This document shows positions 1 to 7,767 of a stretch of DNA of 14,833 bases, piece after piece (the first letter of the stretch is position 1; each line of letters opens with the position of its first letter). A model generated the notes under the pieces. That model saw only the letters and a program-made list of their open reading frames with translations, searched no databases and was not told where the DNA came from. The translations under genes were made by a program, and so were the position numbers. Source of the stretch: Chloroflexota bacterium (GTDB lineage: Bacteria > Chloroflexota > Anaerolineae > Promineifilales > Promineifilaceae); the NCBI GenBank assembly GCA_008501785.1, contig QQUD01000514.1:1-14833 (forward strand), written 5' to 3'.

Positions 1-1435
1 AGCCTGGTGTGAGGTCAACCATGTACCAGTCGTTGGAATTGGGCAGGCCGCCGCGCCGCAGGGAGGGAATCAGACCGGCTTTGACAACGGATGATTTACC
101 GCTGCCGCTGGGACCCACAACGGCCGTAAACCGTGCCAAATCGGACCCATCCGACATCATCGCTAAAATCTCCTGAATCAGGGCATCCCGTCCATAAAAG
201 TTGGCGGCGTTGGCAGCAGTGAAGGCGCGCAGACCGCAGTATGGATTTTCCAAGGCGGCAATTTCTTGAGTGGAAATGGGTGGAACGGCCGTTTTTACCT
301 GCACCGGATGGTGATCATTGGGGGAAACGGCCGTTGCCAAAACTTTCTCAAACTCGTCCAAAAATGCAATCGTATTGGGGTAGCGGTCCTCAATCTTTTT
401 CGCAGTTGCCCGCTCGATGATGCCATCTAATGCTTGCGGTAAATCGCTGTTAAATTGGGAAAGCGATGGGAGTGGATCGTTGAGATGTTGTTGAATATAG
501 GCAACTGGCGTTGGACCTGGGAATGGCTTTTGATTGGTTAAAACTTCAAACAACATGATACCCAGGCAATAAATATCACTTTGCGGACCGATTGGTTCGG
601 CTAAAATTTGCTCAGGTGAGATATACGCAGGAGAGCCGACAACAGCACCCCCTTCCGTTAAACCTTGAGATTCCATGCCGTCTAAATTTTTGGCAATGCC
701 AAAGTCTACTAGATACGCATTTTTGTCTTCGTCGAGCAGCACATTGGCCGGTTTTATATCGCGGTGAATGATGCCTTGCCGGTGCGCCGCATCGAGCGCC
801 AGCCCGATTTGGTGAGTCGTTTGGTGGATATCAGCTAATGTTATGGGGCCTGAGGCCAATTGATCTTCCAGGCTGCCACCGCGCAGCAGGCGCATAATCA
901 GGTAGGCAGCATCTGGCTCACGCCAATAATCGTAAAGTGGCACAATATGAGGATGTTCTAGATGAGCAACGAGCTGTGCTTCTGCCTCGAAGCGGCGAAT
1001 AAAGTTGGGATTGTTGGCGAAACGAGGCAAGATTATTTTGATGGCCACGTCCCGGTTCACCGATGGCTGTTGGGCGCGATAGACAACTCCAAAACCACCA
1101 GAACCGATGCGTTCGCCCAACCGAAACTCTTTCACAGATCGGCCGGAAAGGTCGGCCATGCCAATTTCACCCGGCATGGGTGATGGCGTCGGGATGGGGG
1201 TGGTGCGCTCTTTTTTGCGGGCCAGGCGCACAAAACCGAGCTGTTCTTCTTCGGGAATGTTGAGTGCCAGGGCCAGCAGTTCGGCCATTTGTACAGACGG
1301 CCGTAATGAATCATATTCAATTTTGCGAATGGTGATGGGGGCACAGCCGACGCGTCTGGCTAGCTCGTTTTGGGTTAGACCCATTTTACTGCGACGTTCG
1401 CGCACGATGTTTCCAAAGCTGATGTTTTCTAGCAT
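1..1435 (-). CDS. XRE-HTH / Ser-Thr protein kinase / STAND ATPase, partial (3' end off window)
   Basis: A signalling fusion protein, open for 478 codons from ATG at 1435 to the window edge, so the C-terminus is missing. In order: a Cro/C1-type helix-turn-helix (about residues 7-60, with LTQNELARRVG); a linker; a Hanks-type kinase (about 105-365) with glycine loop GSGGFG (111-116), VAIK lysine 133, HRDIKPAN (224-231) and DFG (244-246); then the start of a STAND NTPase with Walker A GPSGSGKS (441-448). All catalytic kinase residues are present, so it is expected to phosphorylate Ser/Thr. The start is supported by AGAGG 8 nt upstream and by alignment with the paralogue at 2245-7302, which is ungapped for about 370 residues. 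That similarity suggests tandem duplication. By analogy, the missing part probably carries the rest of the ATPase, a membrane helix and WD40 repeats. Transcription probably starts near 2010, giving a long leader full of repeats. Confidence 0.9.
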   Translation of the reverse strand, partial: MLENISFGNIVRERRSKMGLTQNELARRVGCAPITIRKIEYDSLRPSVQMAELLALALNIPEEEQLGFVRLARKKERTTPIPTPSPMPGEIGMADLSGRSVKEFRLGERIGSGGFGVVYRAQQPSVNRDVAIKIILPRFANNPNFIRRFEAEAQLVAHLEHPHIVPLYDYWREPDAAYLIMRLLRGGSLEDQLASGPITLADIHQTTHQIGLALDAAHRQGIIHRDIKPANVLLDEDKNAYLVDFGIAKNLDGMESQGLTEGGAVVGSPAYISPEQILAEPIGPQSDIYCLGIMLFEVLTNQKPFPGPTPVAYIQQHLNDPLPSLSQFNSDLPQALDGIIERATAKKIEDRYPNTIAFLDEFEKVLATAVSPNDHHPVQVKTAVPPISTQEIAALENPYCGLRAFTAANAANFYGRDALIQEILAMMSDGSDLARFTAVVGPSGSGKSSVVKAGLIPSLRRGGLPNSNDWYMVDLTPG

Positions 1436-1490
1436 GAAGAACCTCTTTTAGGGACTGAAGAGAATAATTAGCCTAAGCTGCCACCAAGAT

Positions 1491-1622
1491 TTGTCATTTC
1501 GAGCAACTAATGCCTGGAAGTCCCGGCACGGAATGAGAATGAAACTCGTCCTGCAATTGTCATTTCGAGTAGCTTATGCCGGTAAGACCCAACACAAAAT
1601 AAAGAAGAAACTTGTCCTGCAA
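1491..1622. repeat. 66-bp tandem direct repeat, two copies
   Basis: Two consecutive 66-bp units, 1491-1556 and 1557-1622. Each begins TTGTCATTTCGAG and ends CTYGTCCTGCAA. The unit ends match closely while the middles have diverged. A third, partial start (TTGTCATTCCGA) follows at 1623. The block lies in the predicted 5' leader of the kinase gene starting at 1435. No coding function is evident. Confidence 0.75.
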
Positions 1623-1623
1623 T

Positions 1624-1724
1624 TGTCATTCCGAAGTCTGCTGAGAAATCTTGCTTTGAGGGAGGGGAATAATGACAAACACGAAGCAAGATTCCTCACT
1701 TCGCGGACTCCGTTCGGAATGACA
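1624..1724. repeat. Imperfect inverted repeat of the TGTCATTTCGA family
   Basis: The outer arms TGTCATTCCGA (1624-1634) and TCGGAATGACA (1714-1724) are perfect reverse complements. Inner arms 1642-1656 and 1684-1698 (TGAGAAATCTTGCTT against its near complement) match at 14 of 15 positions. From memory, similar repeats recur in many environmental bacterial genomes, including Chloroflexota. It looks like a non-coding REP or MITE-like element rather than a gene. Confidence 0.65.
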
Positions 1725-1771
1725 TGAGTTTCTTAGTAGAGTCTGTGCTGAGGCCCTGCGAAGTATCTTCC

Positions 1772-1834
1772 GAGAAATCCCTACTGCTTGTACAGATCGT
1801 AGGGATTTCTCCTCGCGGACTCGTCGAAATGACA
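1772..1834. repeat. Hairpin and inward end of the TGTCATTTCGA repeat cluster
   Basis: A perfect 13-bp stem, GAGAAATCCCTAC (1772-1784) with its complement at 1799-1811 around a 14-nt loop, is followed by TCGAAATGACA (1824-1834). That last 11-mer is the reverse complement of the TGTCATTTCGA that opens the cluster at 1492 and 1558. The whole 1491-1834 block therefore looks like nested or repeatedly inserted copies of one inverted-repeat family. Confidence 0.6.
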
Positions 1835-2016
1835 CAATATTGGGCGCTTTCCTACGAAAGTAACAACTTGGGATATTTTATGGTTGAATGGTTGAATGAT
1901 TAATGAGTCCCGCTTTTGGACCATTCAACTTTTGTTGATTGATGTGGTGATTGTTTTGGATTAAGTTGTTGAGATTGATAAGTTAATTTGAGTGTTTGTG
2001 CAGACTTCTAAGTTAC

Positions 2017-2075
2017 ATTGTAAGGGGTAAATTGTTAAATTCAACTGTTTTGGGGGTTTGTATCACTTTTGTATC
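2017..2075 (-). promoter_or_regulatory. Promoter A with TTTGTATC double site, upstream of the kinase gene at 1435
   Basis: Read on the minus strand: GATACAAA (2075-2068), 3 bp, GATACAAA (2064-2057), 12 bp, -35 box TTGAAT (2044-2039), 16 bp, -10 box TACAAT (2022-2017). Transcription would begin near 2010, about 575 nt before the ATG at 1435. The same layout occurs at 7463-7522 and 8584-8644, which is the main reason to believe it. The leader is unusually long because the repeat cluster 1491-1834 lies inside it. The stretch 1835-2016 holds only a minor inverted repeat (GTTGAATGG at 1883-1891, complement 1921-1929). Confidence 0.65.
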
Positions 2076-2092
2076 AGTTGGGGGGATGGGTG

Positions 2093-2134
2093 AAAACGGC
2101 CGTTTCCGCACAGAAACGGCCGTTTTTTCTTTAA
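2093..2134. terminator. Hairpin built from two ACGGCCGT palindromes, with T-run on the plus strand
   Basis: The 14-bp arms AAAACGGCCGTTTC (2093-2106) and GAAACGGCCGTTTT (2113-2126) enclose the 6-nt loop CGCACA. The plus strand continues with TTTTTTCTTT. It lies 118 bp beyond the stop of the minus-strand kinase gene (2245), so a terminator for that gene is plausible by position. The T-run favours plus-strand reading, however, and no plus-strand gene enters it, so it may work weakly in both directions or not terminate at all. The interval 2135-2244 contains one more ACGGCCGT (2203) and nothing else I recognise. Confidence 0.45.
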
Positions 2135-2244
2135 ACTTTTAACTAACATTGGGCGTGTGCCACTTTTCCACAGTACCGTTTTCATTGCGGTTATTTTGGA
2201 ATACGGCCGTAAACAAATCTCAACCTCATCGCAAACAAACCCAA

Positions 2245-5200
2245 TCAATTGACAGGACACGCATCTACATGCAGATATTGCTTGCACTCCGCTTCTGAGA
2301 AGTCGCGGGTGAGACGTTCATTGGCTAAAGCGATGGTGTCATCAACATTTAGCGTAAATACTTTTATTACACCACCCCATCCCCCATAAAGAAAACGGCC
2401 GTCTGTGGTCAATATCATGTTCCATAGGTTGTTTTTTGTAATCGTTTTGATCTCTGCACCCGTTTCTACATCCCAAAGCCGTGTGTTTCCCCCACCGCTG
2501 GTAATAAATTGCTTACCGTCTGGTGTAAACAGGATTGTGCCAATCGTTCCCAGTTGGGAAGGCAGCGCGTAAAGTTCCGTTCCTGAGTTCAAATCCCATA
2601 AATTGGCAAAGCCCCCTCCGCCACCAGCTGCCAACAGTTGGCTATCTGGGCTAAAAGCTAACGCCCAAGCTCGATCTTCAACTTGCAAGGTGTAAATCTC
2701 TGCACCTGTTTCAGCATCCCACACCTTGACGGTGTTTTCAGTGTTGTCGCTGCTGGTGGCGATCATCGAGCCGTTGGGGCTGTATGCCAGGCTGTGCAAG
2801 CCAACCGTATGTCCCGCTAATAATAATAGTTCCTCGCCAGTTTCTGCATCCCAAACTTTGGCAGTGCCGTCAGAACTGGCTGTTGCCAATCGAGAGCCAT
2901 CAGGGCTGTATGACACGTCCAATACGCCGGGGTAGAAACCTCCAGAACTATTTCCTAGCTCATGCCCCACCCAGGAAAGAAGAACCTCTCCGGTCGCTAC
3001 ATCCCAAATGCGAATCACATTATCTGCACCCACGGTTGCCAAACGAGAACCGGTTGGGTGAAAAGATGTTCGGTATACGCCTTCGCCCCCACCTTCCAGG
3101 GAATGGATGAGTTCTAGCGTTTGCCGATCAAAAATTGCAGCTGCGCCCCATCCACTGCCAAACGTTAACAGAGTTTGATCTGGGCTGATATCCATATCAA
3201 AGAAGCCCATTTCATAATAGCTCGTTTGCAGTTCACCTCCTTCCCATAATGCGGCATCCCAAATGCGGACGGTGCCATCACGGCTGCCTGTCGCAATCGT
3301 TTGTTCGTCTGGGCTAAAAACTACAGATGTGGCTATGGTAGAATGCCCCGCTAAGGTGAATAACGCTTCTCCAGTTGCCACCTCCCAAACAGACACTGTT
3401 CCATCACCATCTAAAGCACCTCTCCCCAGGACCAAACTGCCATCATGATTGAAGGTACTGATTGTCAACCCTTCAGCCGCTGTTTGAATTAGCTCTGGAT
3501 TTTTTGGATCAGCAATGTCCCAAATCTCAGAGGTGGTTGTTGTGCCATCAAATTGCAATGCCAATCGCTCTCCAGCCGGACTCAGCAGAGTAAACGTCAT
3601 GAAATCGCCCATTAATCGTTTGAAGGCTGCTATTGGCTGTGGCGTATTAGCAGTAAGTAAAGTGGGGATGTCAAATAGTTCGACCTCACCATTGCGCCCA
3701 CCAACGACGAGACGGGAACCGTCCTGATTAAAGGAATAGCTCCAAGCTAAATCTGTGAAGCGACTTAAAATAAACAGCCGCTCTCCCGTCACCGTATCCC
3801 ACAATTCCGCTTCGTTGTCCACGTTTCCAAAGGCAAGTAGCGTCCCATCCGGGCTGAGGATAGCTTCCATAAACGTAGGCAATTGAACATCAAACGTTTG
3901 CACTTCCACCACTTCGTTACCGTTAATGTTCCAGGAAAGCAGTCGCAGTCCTGTGTTATCTTCCCCTGAGATTACCACCTCTAATTTATCGCCACTTCTA
4001 TAAAATTGTTGCCAATATATCTGGCCCACCATCACGACACTTTTTAATCGCTCCCCTGTAGCAACATCCCAGAGCTGCATCGTGTCATCTGACCCACGAA
4101 TTGCTAATTTTGTACCGTCTGGCGTATAGATGGCCCTGTTCAGGTCGGCATTCTCATCCGTTAACGTTATGCGAACACGCGATTGCTGTAAAGCATCGCG
4201 CAATGCTTCTTCTGCCTGTTTTGTGTAGGTAGAGTTGATGGCTTGCATGGCTAGGAGCATACTTAACTCTGGGTCTGTTTCTAATAGGGCGTTAGCAGAT
4301 TGAGACAGCTCACGAGAAATTGCCAGATTGGTCTGTTGCTGGGCGATTTCTCGTTCTTCTATGGCTACTGCTTCAGCGGTGGCGCGGATGTTGGCTTCAG
4401 CTTGGGCTTGTTGTTGGGCGGAAACGGCCGTTTCCCTCTCTCCATCTGCTCTATCCCGTTCCACCTCGGCTTCTACCTCGCGCGTTGCTGCCAGATTTGC
4501 ATTACGAACAGCATCTGCTTCATTAGTTGATGCCAGCGCAAAATTTGCAATTGCCTCATCTTCACGAGTTGCAGCTAGATTGGCGTTGTTTGTTGATGAG
4601 CGAGCAAATCCAAAGGCAGCTATTGCCAAAATTGCGGCGACGACAAGAGCACCAGCCAGGAATATTGCCCGCTGTCGCAGTGATTTAGCGGCTTGTGTTT
4701 GTTCTTCGGCACGATGGGTTTGTTCTTTAGCGAGTTGTTTGGCAGTTTCTAGCTCTTTTTGCCGCCTTGCTTCTTCGGCAGACTGTCGTTGATTTCGGGC
4801 AGCAATGCTGCTGTTCAAAATGGTTTGTTCGTTTTCTGTTAGCGCAATTGTGGTCGTTTCAAACCACGATTCAAACTCAACTAACCTGCTGCCACGCAGC
4901 AGGTAGCTGTCGTCCTGGCCTGCGTTGTGCCATTGCCGTGTGGCATCTGCCAACAAACGCTGTCTGCGCACATCTTCACGGCTGTCGCTGAGCCAATTGC
5001 GCAGGCGTGGCCATTCGCGCAGCAGCGCTTCGTGGGCGACTTCGACGGTGGCGGCGCGTGTGACTGGGTCGTGATCGAAGGTGAGGAGGTGGAAACGGCC
5101 GTATTCGTCAATTACATGCTCCAAGACCCTAAGGGTTTCTGAAACCCTTAGGGTCTGCAATTCCGAGATCAATACCCGCCGCCGTGTATCCTCAACGCCT

Positions 5201-7302
5201 TCACCGAGTGTGATCAGGCGCAAGAAAAGCTGGCGGGTGGCTTCTTGACCACTGTTGTCTAGGCTGTCGTAAATATCGTCGGCGCGGCGAGCCAGTGCGC
5301 CGAGGACGCCACCGGTAGATTGGTAGTCGTTGAGCGTCAATGTGCGCCCCTGCCGCTCTTCGAACAGTTCTGTTAATGCGTATTGCATCAAGGGCAGTAT
5401 TCCTGGCTGATCGCCTACTTCGCGAATGATGGTGGAAATAAGCGCCGGTTCCATTTCCATGCCCAGTTGCGTGATTGGGCGGGTGATGGCGTTGGTCAGT
5501 TCGTTGGGGGTGAGTGGTAGCACAAAGGCGGTGCGCTGGCGCATCAGTTCGCCAAAATCGACGTATTGCAGCGGCCGGTCGGTGAAGTCGGCGCGGAGGG
5601 TGATGATCAGGCGCAGGCGTGATTTGGGGTCGAGAACGGCCGTTACCAACCCCTCCAAAAAATGACTGCGTACCCCTTCATCCTGCACCAGCGTAAATAA
5701 CTCTTCAAACTGGTCAATCACCATGACTAATTCTGTTTCGCCATCGTCAGGCAGAATGCGACGGATGGCCCGCTGCAACCCACGTGCGCCGTCGCGCAGC
5801 TGCGAAAGCAGGCTGTCGGGTGGATTGACAGCAATGCGCAGCAGCGCCGCTTCCACTTCCTCCCAGGGATGGCTGCCGGGGGTCAAATCGACCATGAACC
5901 AGTTGTCCGAATCTGGCAGGCCACCACGCCGTAATGCCGGAATGAGTCCTGCTTTGACAACAGACGATTTGCCGCTGCCGCTGGGACCGACTACCGCCAC
6001 AAACCGGCTCAGGTCGGAGCCGTCGGACATCATTCCGAGTAGTTCTTGTACCAGCGCGTTGCGTCCGTGAAAGTTGGCACTGTCGGCTTCGGTGAAGGCG
6101 CGTAGGCCGCGATATGGGTTTTCGAGTGTGGCGATTTCTTGGGTGGAGAGGGTGGGTGTGGTGGGTTTGGTTGTGATGGTGGTGGGGGGGGAAACGGCCG
6201 TTTGCCACCCCAATTCCAAATCTATTAACATGTCGAGTGTGCTTTGGTAACGCTCTTCTGGCTTTTTGGCTGTTGCTTTTTGGATGACATCATCAAATGT
6301 GTCTGGTAAACCGGGCAAAACATCTTTTAACAGCGGTAACGGATCATTTAAGTGCTGCTGCAAGTAAGCAACTGACGTTGGACCGGGGAAGGGCTGCTGA
6401 CCGGCCAAAATTTCAAAAAGCATGATGCCCAAACAGTAAATGTCGCTGGGCGCTTGAATCGGTTCGGCCAAAATTTGTTCAGGTGAAATGTAGGCAGGGG
6501 AGCCAACGATGGCACCTCCCTGGGTTAACTGCTGTTCATCTGGCGTCTCTAAATTTTTGGCGATGCCAAAGTCGGTAAGGTAGGCATTTTTGTCTTCGTC
6601 GAGCATCACATTGGCCGGTTTGATGTCGCGATGAATCACGCCGTGCCGGTGCGCGGTGGCCAATGCTGTACAGATTTGAGGCATAATTCGTTGAAAGTCA
6701 GCAAGCGGGATGGGGCCAGATTTGATTAGCTCTTCGAGGCTGCCACCACGCAGCAGGCGCATAATCAAATAAGCGGCATCTGGTTCGCGCCAATAATCGT
6801 ACAGCGGCACGATATGGGGATGTTCCAAACGAGCAACCAAATGTGCTTCGGTTTCAAAGCGGCGAATGAAGGTGGGCTGGTTGGCAAAGCGGGGTAAGAT
6901 AATTTTGATAGCCACGTCCCGTTTCACAGAAGGCTGTGTAGCACGATAGACAACACCAAAACCACCCGACCCAATCAATTCGCCTAATTGAAATCCTTTA
7001 ACAGCTCGACCTGTCAGGTCGGCCATCCCAATTTCACCAGGGGATGGGGTTGGTTTAGGAATAGGTGTGTCTGCTTTCTTTTGACGTGCCAGCCGCACAA
7101 ATCCAAGCTGTTCGGTTTCAGGGATTTTGAGTGCAAGGGCCAACAGTTCGGCCATTTGTACAGACGGCCGTAAATTATTACCTTCAATGCGGCGAATGGT
7201 GATAGGGGCACAGCCAACGCGGTTGGCGAGTTCGGCCTGGGTCAGGCCAATGGCAGCGCGACGCTCTTTCACAATCTGCCCAAAACTGGCGTCAGACGAC
7301 AT
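2245..7302 (-). CDS. XRE-HTH / Ser-Thr kinase / nSTAND ATPase / WD40 membrane signalling protein
   Basis: A complete 1685-residue protein. Domains in order: XRE helix-turn-helix (about 7-60); Hanks-type kinase (about 105-365) with GSGGFG 111-116, Lys133, HRDIKPAN 224-231 and DFG 244-246; nSTAND1-type ATPase (about 395-800) with Walker A GPSGSGKS 439-446, Walker B LVMVIDQFEE 525-534 and LRADF 569-573; a coiled coil (about 830-875); one membrane helix (about 877-900); an Ala/Glu-rich helical linker with a repeated NLAATRExEA motif (908 and 936); and a WD40 region (about 1045-1670) with some 14 LWD/VWD/IWD-like blade ends, enough for two seven-bladed propellers. The start has GGAGG 5 nt upstream of ATG 7302. 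The order implies cytosolic HTH, kinase and ATPase with the propeller across the membrane, although a second topology is possible. Codons 716-727 are a palindromic DNA repeat. The promoter is the shared type at 7463-7522. The HTH-kinase fusion is unusual; its target is unknown. Confidence 0.93.
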   Translation of the reverse strand: MSSDASFGQIVKERRAAIGLTQAELANRVGCAPITIRRIEGNNLRPSVQMAELLALALKIPETEQLGFVRLARQKKADTPIPKPTPSPGEIGMADLTGRAVKGFQLGELIGSGGFGVVYRATQPSVKRDVAIKIILPRFANQPTFIRRFETEAHLVARLEHPHIVPLYDYWREPDAAYLIMRLLRGGSLEELIKSGPIPLADFQRIMPQICTALATAHRHGVIHRDIKPANVMLDEDKNAYLTDFGIAKNLETPDEQQLTQGGAIVGSPAYISPEQILAEPIQAPSDIYCLGIMLFEILAGQQPFPGPTSVAYLQQHLNDPLPLLKDVLPGLPDTFDDVIQKATAKKPEERYQSTLDMLIDLELGWQTAVSPPTTITTKPTTPTLSTQEIATLENPYRGLRAFTEADSANFHGRNALVQELLGMMSDGSDLSRFVAVVGPSGSGKSSVVKAGLIPALRRGGLPDSDNWFMVDLTPGSHPWEEVEAALLRIAVNPPDSLLSQLRDGARGLQRAIRRILPDDGETELVMVIDQFEELFTLVQDEGVRSHFLEGLVTAVLDPKSRLRLIITLRADFTDRPLQYVDFGELMRQRTAFVLPLTPNELTNAITRPITQLGMEMEPALISTIIREVGDQPGILPLMQYALTELFEERQGRTLTLNDYQSTGGVLGALARRADDIYDSLDNSGQEATRQLFLRLITLGEGVEDTRRRVLISELQTLRVSETLRVLEHVIDEYGRFHLLTFDHDPVTRAATVEVAHEALLREWPRLRNWLSDSREDVRRQRLLADATRQWHNAGQDDSYLLRGSRLVEFESWFETTTIALTENEQTILNSSIAARNQRQSAEEARRQKELETAKQLAKEQTHRAEEQTQAAKSLRQRAIFLAGALVVAAILAIAAFGFARSSTNNANLAATREDEAIANFALASTNEADAVRNANLAATREVEAEVERDRADGERETAVSAQQQAQAEANIRATAEAVAIEEREIAQQQTNLAISRELSQSANALLETDPELSMLLAMQAINSTYTKQAEEALRDALQQSRVRITLTDENADLNRAIYTPDGTKLAIRGSDDTMQLWDVATGERLKSVVMVGQIYWQQFYRSGDKLEVVISGEDNTGLRLLSWNINGNEVVEVQTFDVQLPTFMEAILSPDGTLLAFGNVDNEAELWDTVTGERLFILSRFTDLAWSYSFNQDGSRLVVGGRNGEVELFDIPTLLTANTPQPIAAFKRLMGDFMTFTLLSPAGERLALQFDGTTTTSEIWDIADPKNPELIQTAAEGLTISTFNHDGSLVLGRGALDGDGTVSVWEVATGEALFTLAGHSTIATSVVFSPDEQTIATGSRDGTVRIWDAALWEGGELQTSYYEMGFFDMDISPDQTLLTFGSGWGAAAIFDRQTLELIHSLEGGGEGVYRTSFHPTGSRLATVGADNVIRIWDVATGEVLLSWVGHELGNSSGGFYPGVLDVSYSPDGSRLATASSDGTAKVWDAETGEELLLLAGHTVGLHSLAYSPNGSMIATSSDNTENTVKVWDAETGAEIYTLQVEDRAWALAFSPDSQLLAAGGGGGFANLWDLNSGTELYALPSQLGTIGTILFTPDGKQFITSGGGNTRLWDVETGAEIKTITKNNLWNMILTTDGRFLYGGWGGVIKVFTLNVDDTIALANERLTRDFSEAECKQYLHVDACPVN
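5124..5156. repeat. 33-bp palindromic element inserted in frame in the kinase-STAND gene
   Basis: Arms of 16 bp (AGACCCTAAGGGTTTC at 5124-5139 and its exact complement at 5141-5156) flank a single central base. It is 11 codons long and preserves the frame, encoding the internally repeated peptide TLRVSETLRV around residues 717-726 of the ATPase C-terminal region. Nearly the same element lies between genes at 11233-11266. Confidence 0.8.
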
Positions 7303-7462
7303 GGGAACCTCCGAGGGAGCTGTCAGCTTTCAGGTTTCAGGGGTTAGCTGGCAGCAATGCACAAGTACAGCAGGGTCAACTTTATAAGCTTTTTTGGGTG
7401 GCGGTATTGAATTGTTTGATTGAAAATGCGAATTTCATCTGTAGCAGAGATGAGATGGTTTC

Positions 7463-7522
7463 ATTGTAAGGGTTTTATTGGATGAATCAAGGGGGAATTG
7501 GGGTTTGTATCGTTTTTGTATC
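7463..7522 (-). promoter_or_regulatory. Promoter B with TTTGTATC double site, upstream of the complete kinase gene
   Basis: Minus strand: GATACAAA (7522-7515), 3 bp, GATACAAA (7511-7504), 13 bp, -35 TTGATT (7490-7485), 16 bp, -10 TACAAT (7468-7463). The predicted start is near 7456, a leader of about 155 nt before ATG 7302. A 32-bp segment of this leader (7419-7450) is identical at 9723-9754. The remaining leader, 7303-7418, shows nothing else recognisable apart from the ribosome binding site. Confidence 0.7.
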
Positions 7523-7533
7523 GGTGAAAGTGC

Positions 7534-7567
7534 AGAGCTGACAGGAGTTTGAAGCCCTGTCAGCTCT
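7534..7567. repeat. Palindromic intergenic element, 12-bp arms
   Basis: AGAGCTGACAGG (7534-7545) and its exact complement (7556-7567) surround a 10-nt loop. It lies between promoter B and the 3' end of the secreted-protein gene. It lacks a clear T-run, so a REP-like element is more likely than a strong terminator. Confidence 0.6.
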
Positions 7568-7629
7568 AGCTTGGAGGAAGATTAACGGCCGTAAACCCCT
7601 AAACGGCCGTGTTCGCAAGCGTATAAAAT

Positions 7630-7663
7630 AGACCTGACAGGTCCTCCGAGACCTGTCAGGTCT
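7630..7663. repeat. Palindromic intergenic element, 14-bp arms
   Basis: AGACCTGACAGGTC (7630-7643) and its exact complement (7650-7663) surround a 6-nt loop. It shares the core CTGACAGG with the element at 7534. It lies 105 bp past the stop of the minus-strand secreted-protein gene. Three ACGGCCGT copies (7585, 7603, 7700) flank it. The rest of 7568-7767 shows no gene. Confidence 0.65.
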
Positions 7664-7767
7664 GGCACGAAGAAAAGTTTAACGGCGAATAGCCCCAAAA
7701 CGGCCGTTTCTACCCACTACCAATACGGATATTCTCACTGTCTCTTGACAGATGACTAAACTGGTCC

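Noticed and set aside
1491..1834. CRISPR array
   Set aside because: Repeat units are 66 bp, diverged, contiguous without spacers, and no cas gene is nearby.
1491..1835. Short open frames in the repeat cluster
   Set aside because: They read through the 66-bp tandem repeat and inverted repeats on both strands and give low-complexity peptides; a non-coding repeat explains them better.
4300..4792. Plus-strand open frames opposite the kinase linker, for example 4328-4792
   Set aside because: They are antisense shadows of the Ala/Glu-rich coiled-coil region, whose codon bias keeps the opposite strand open.
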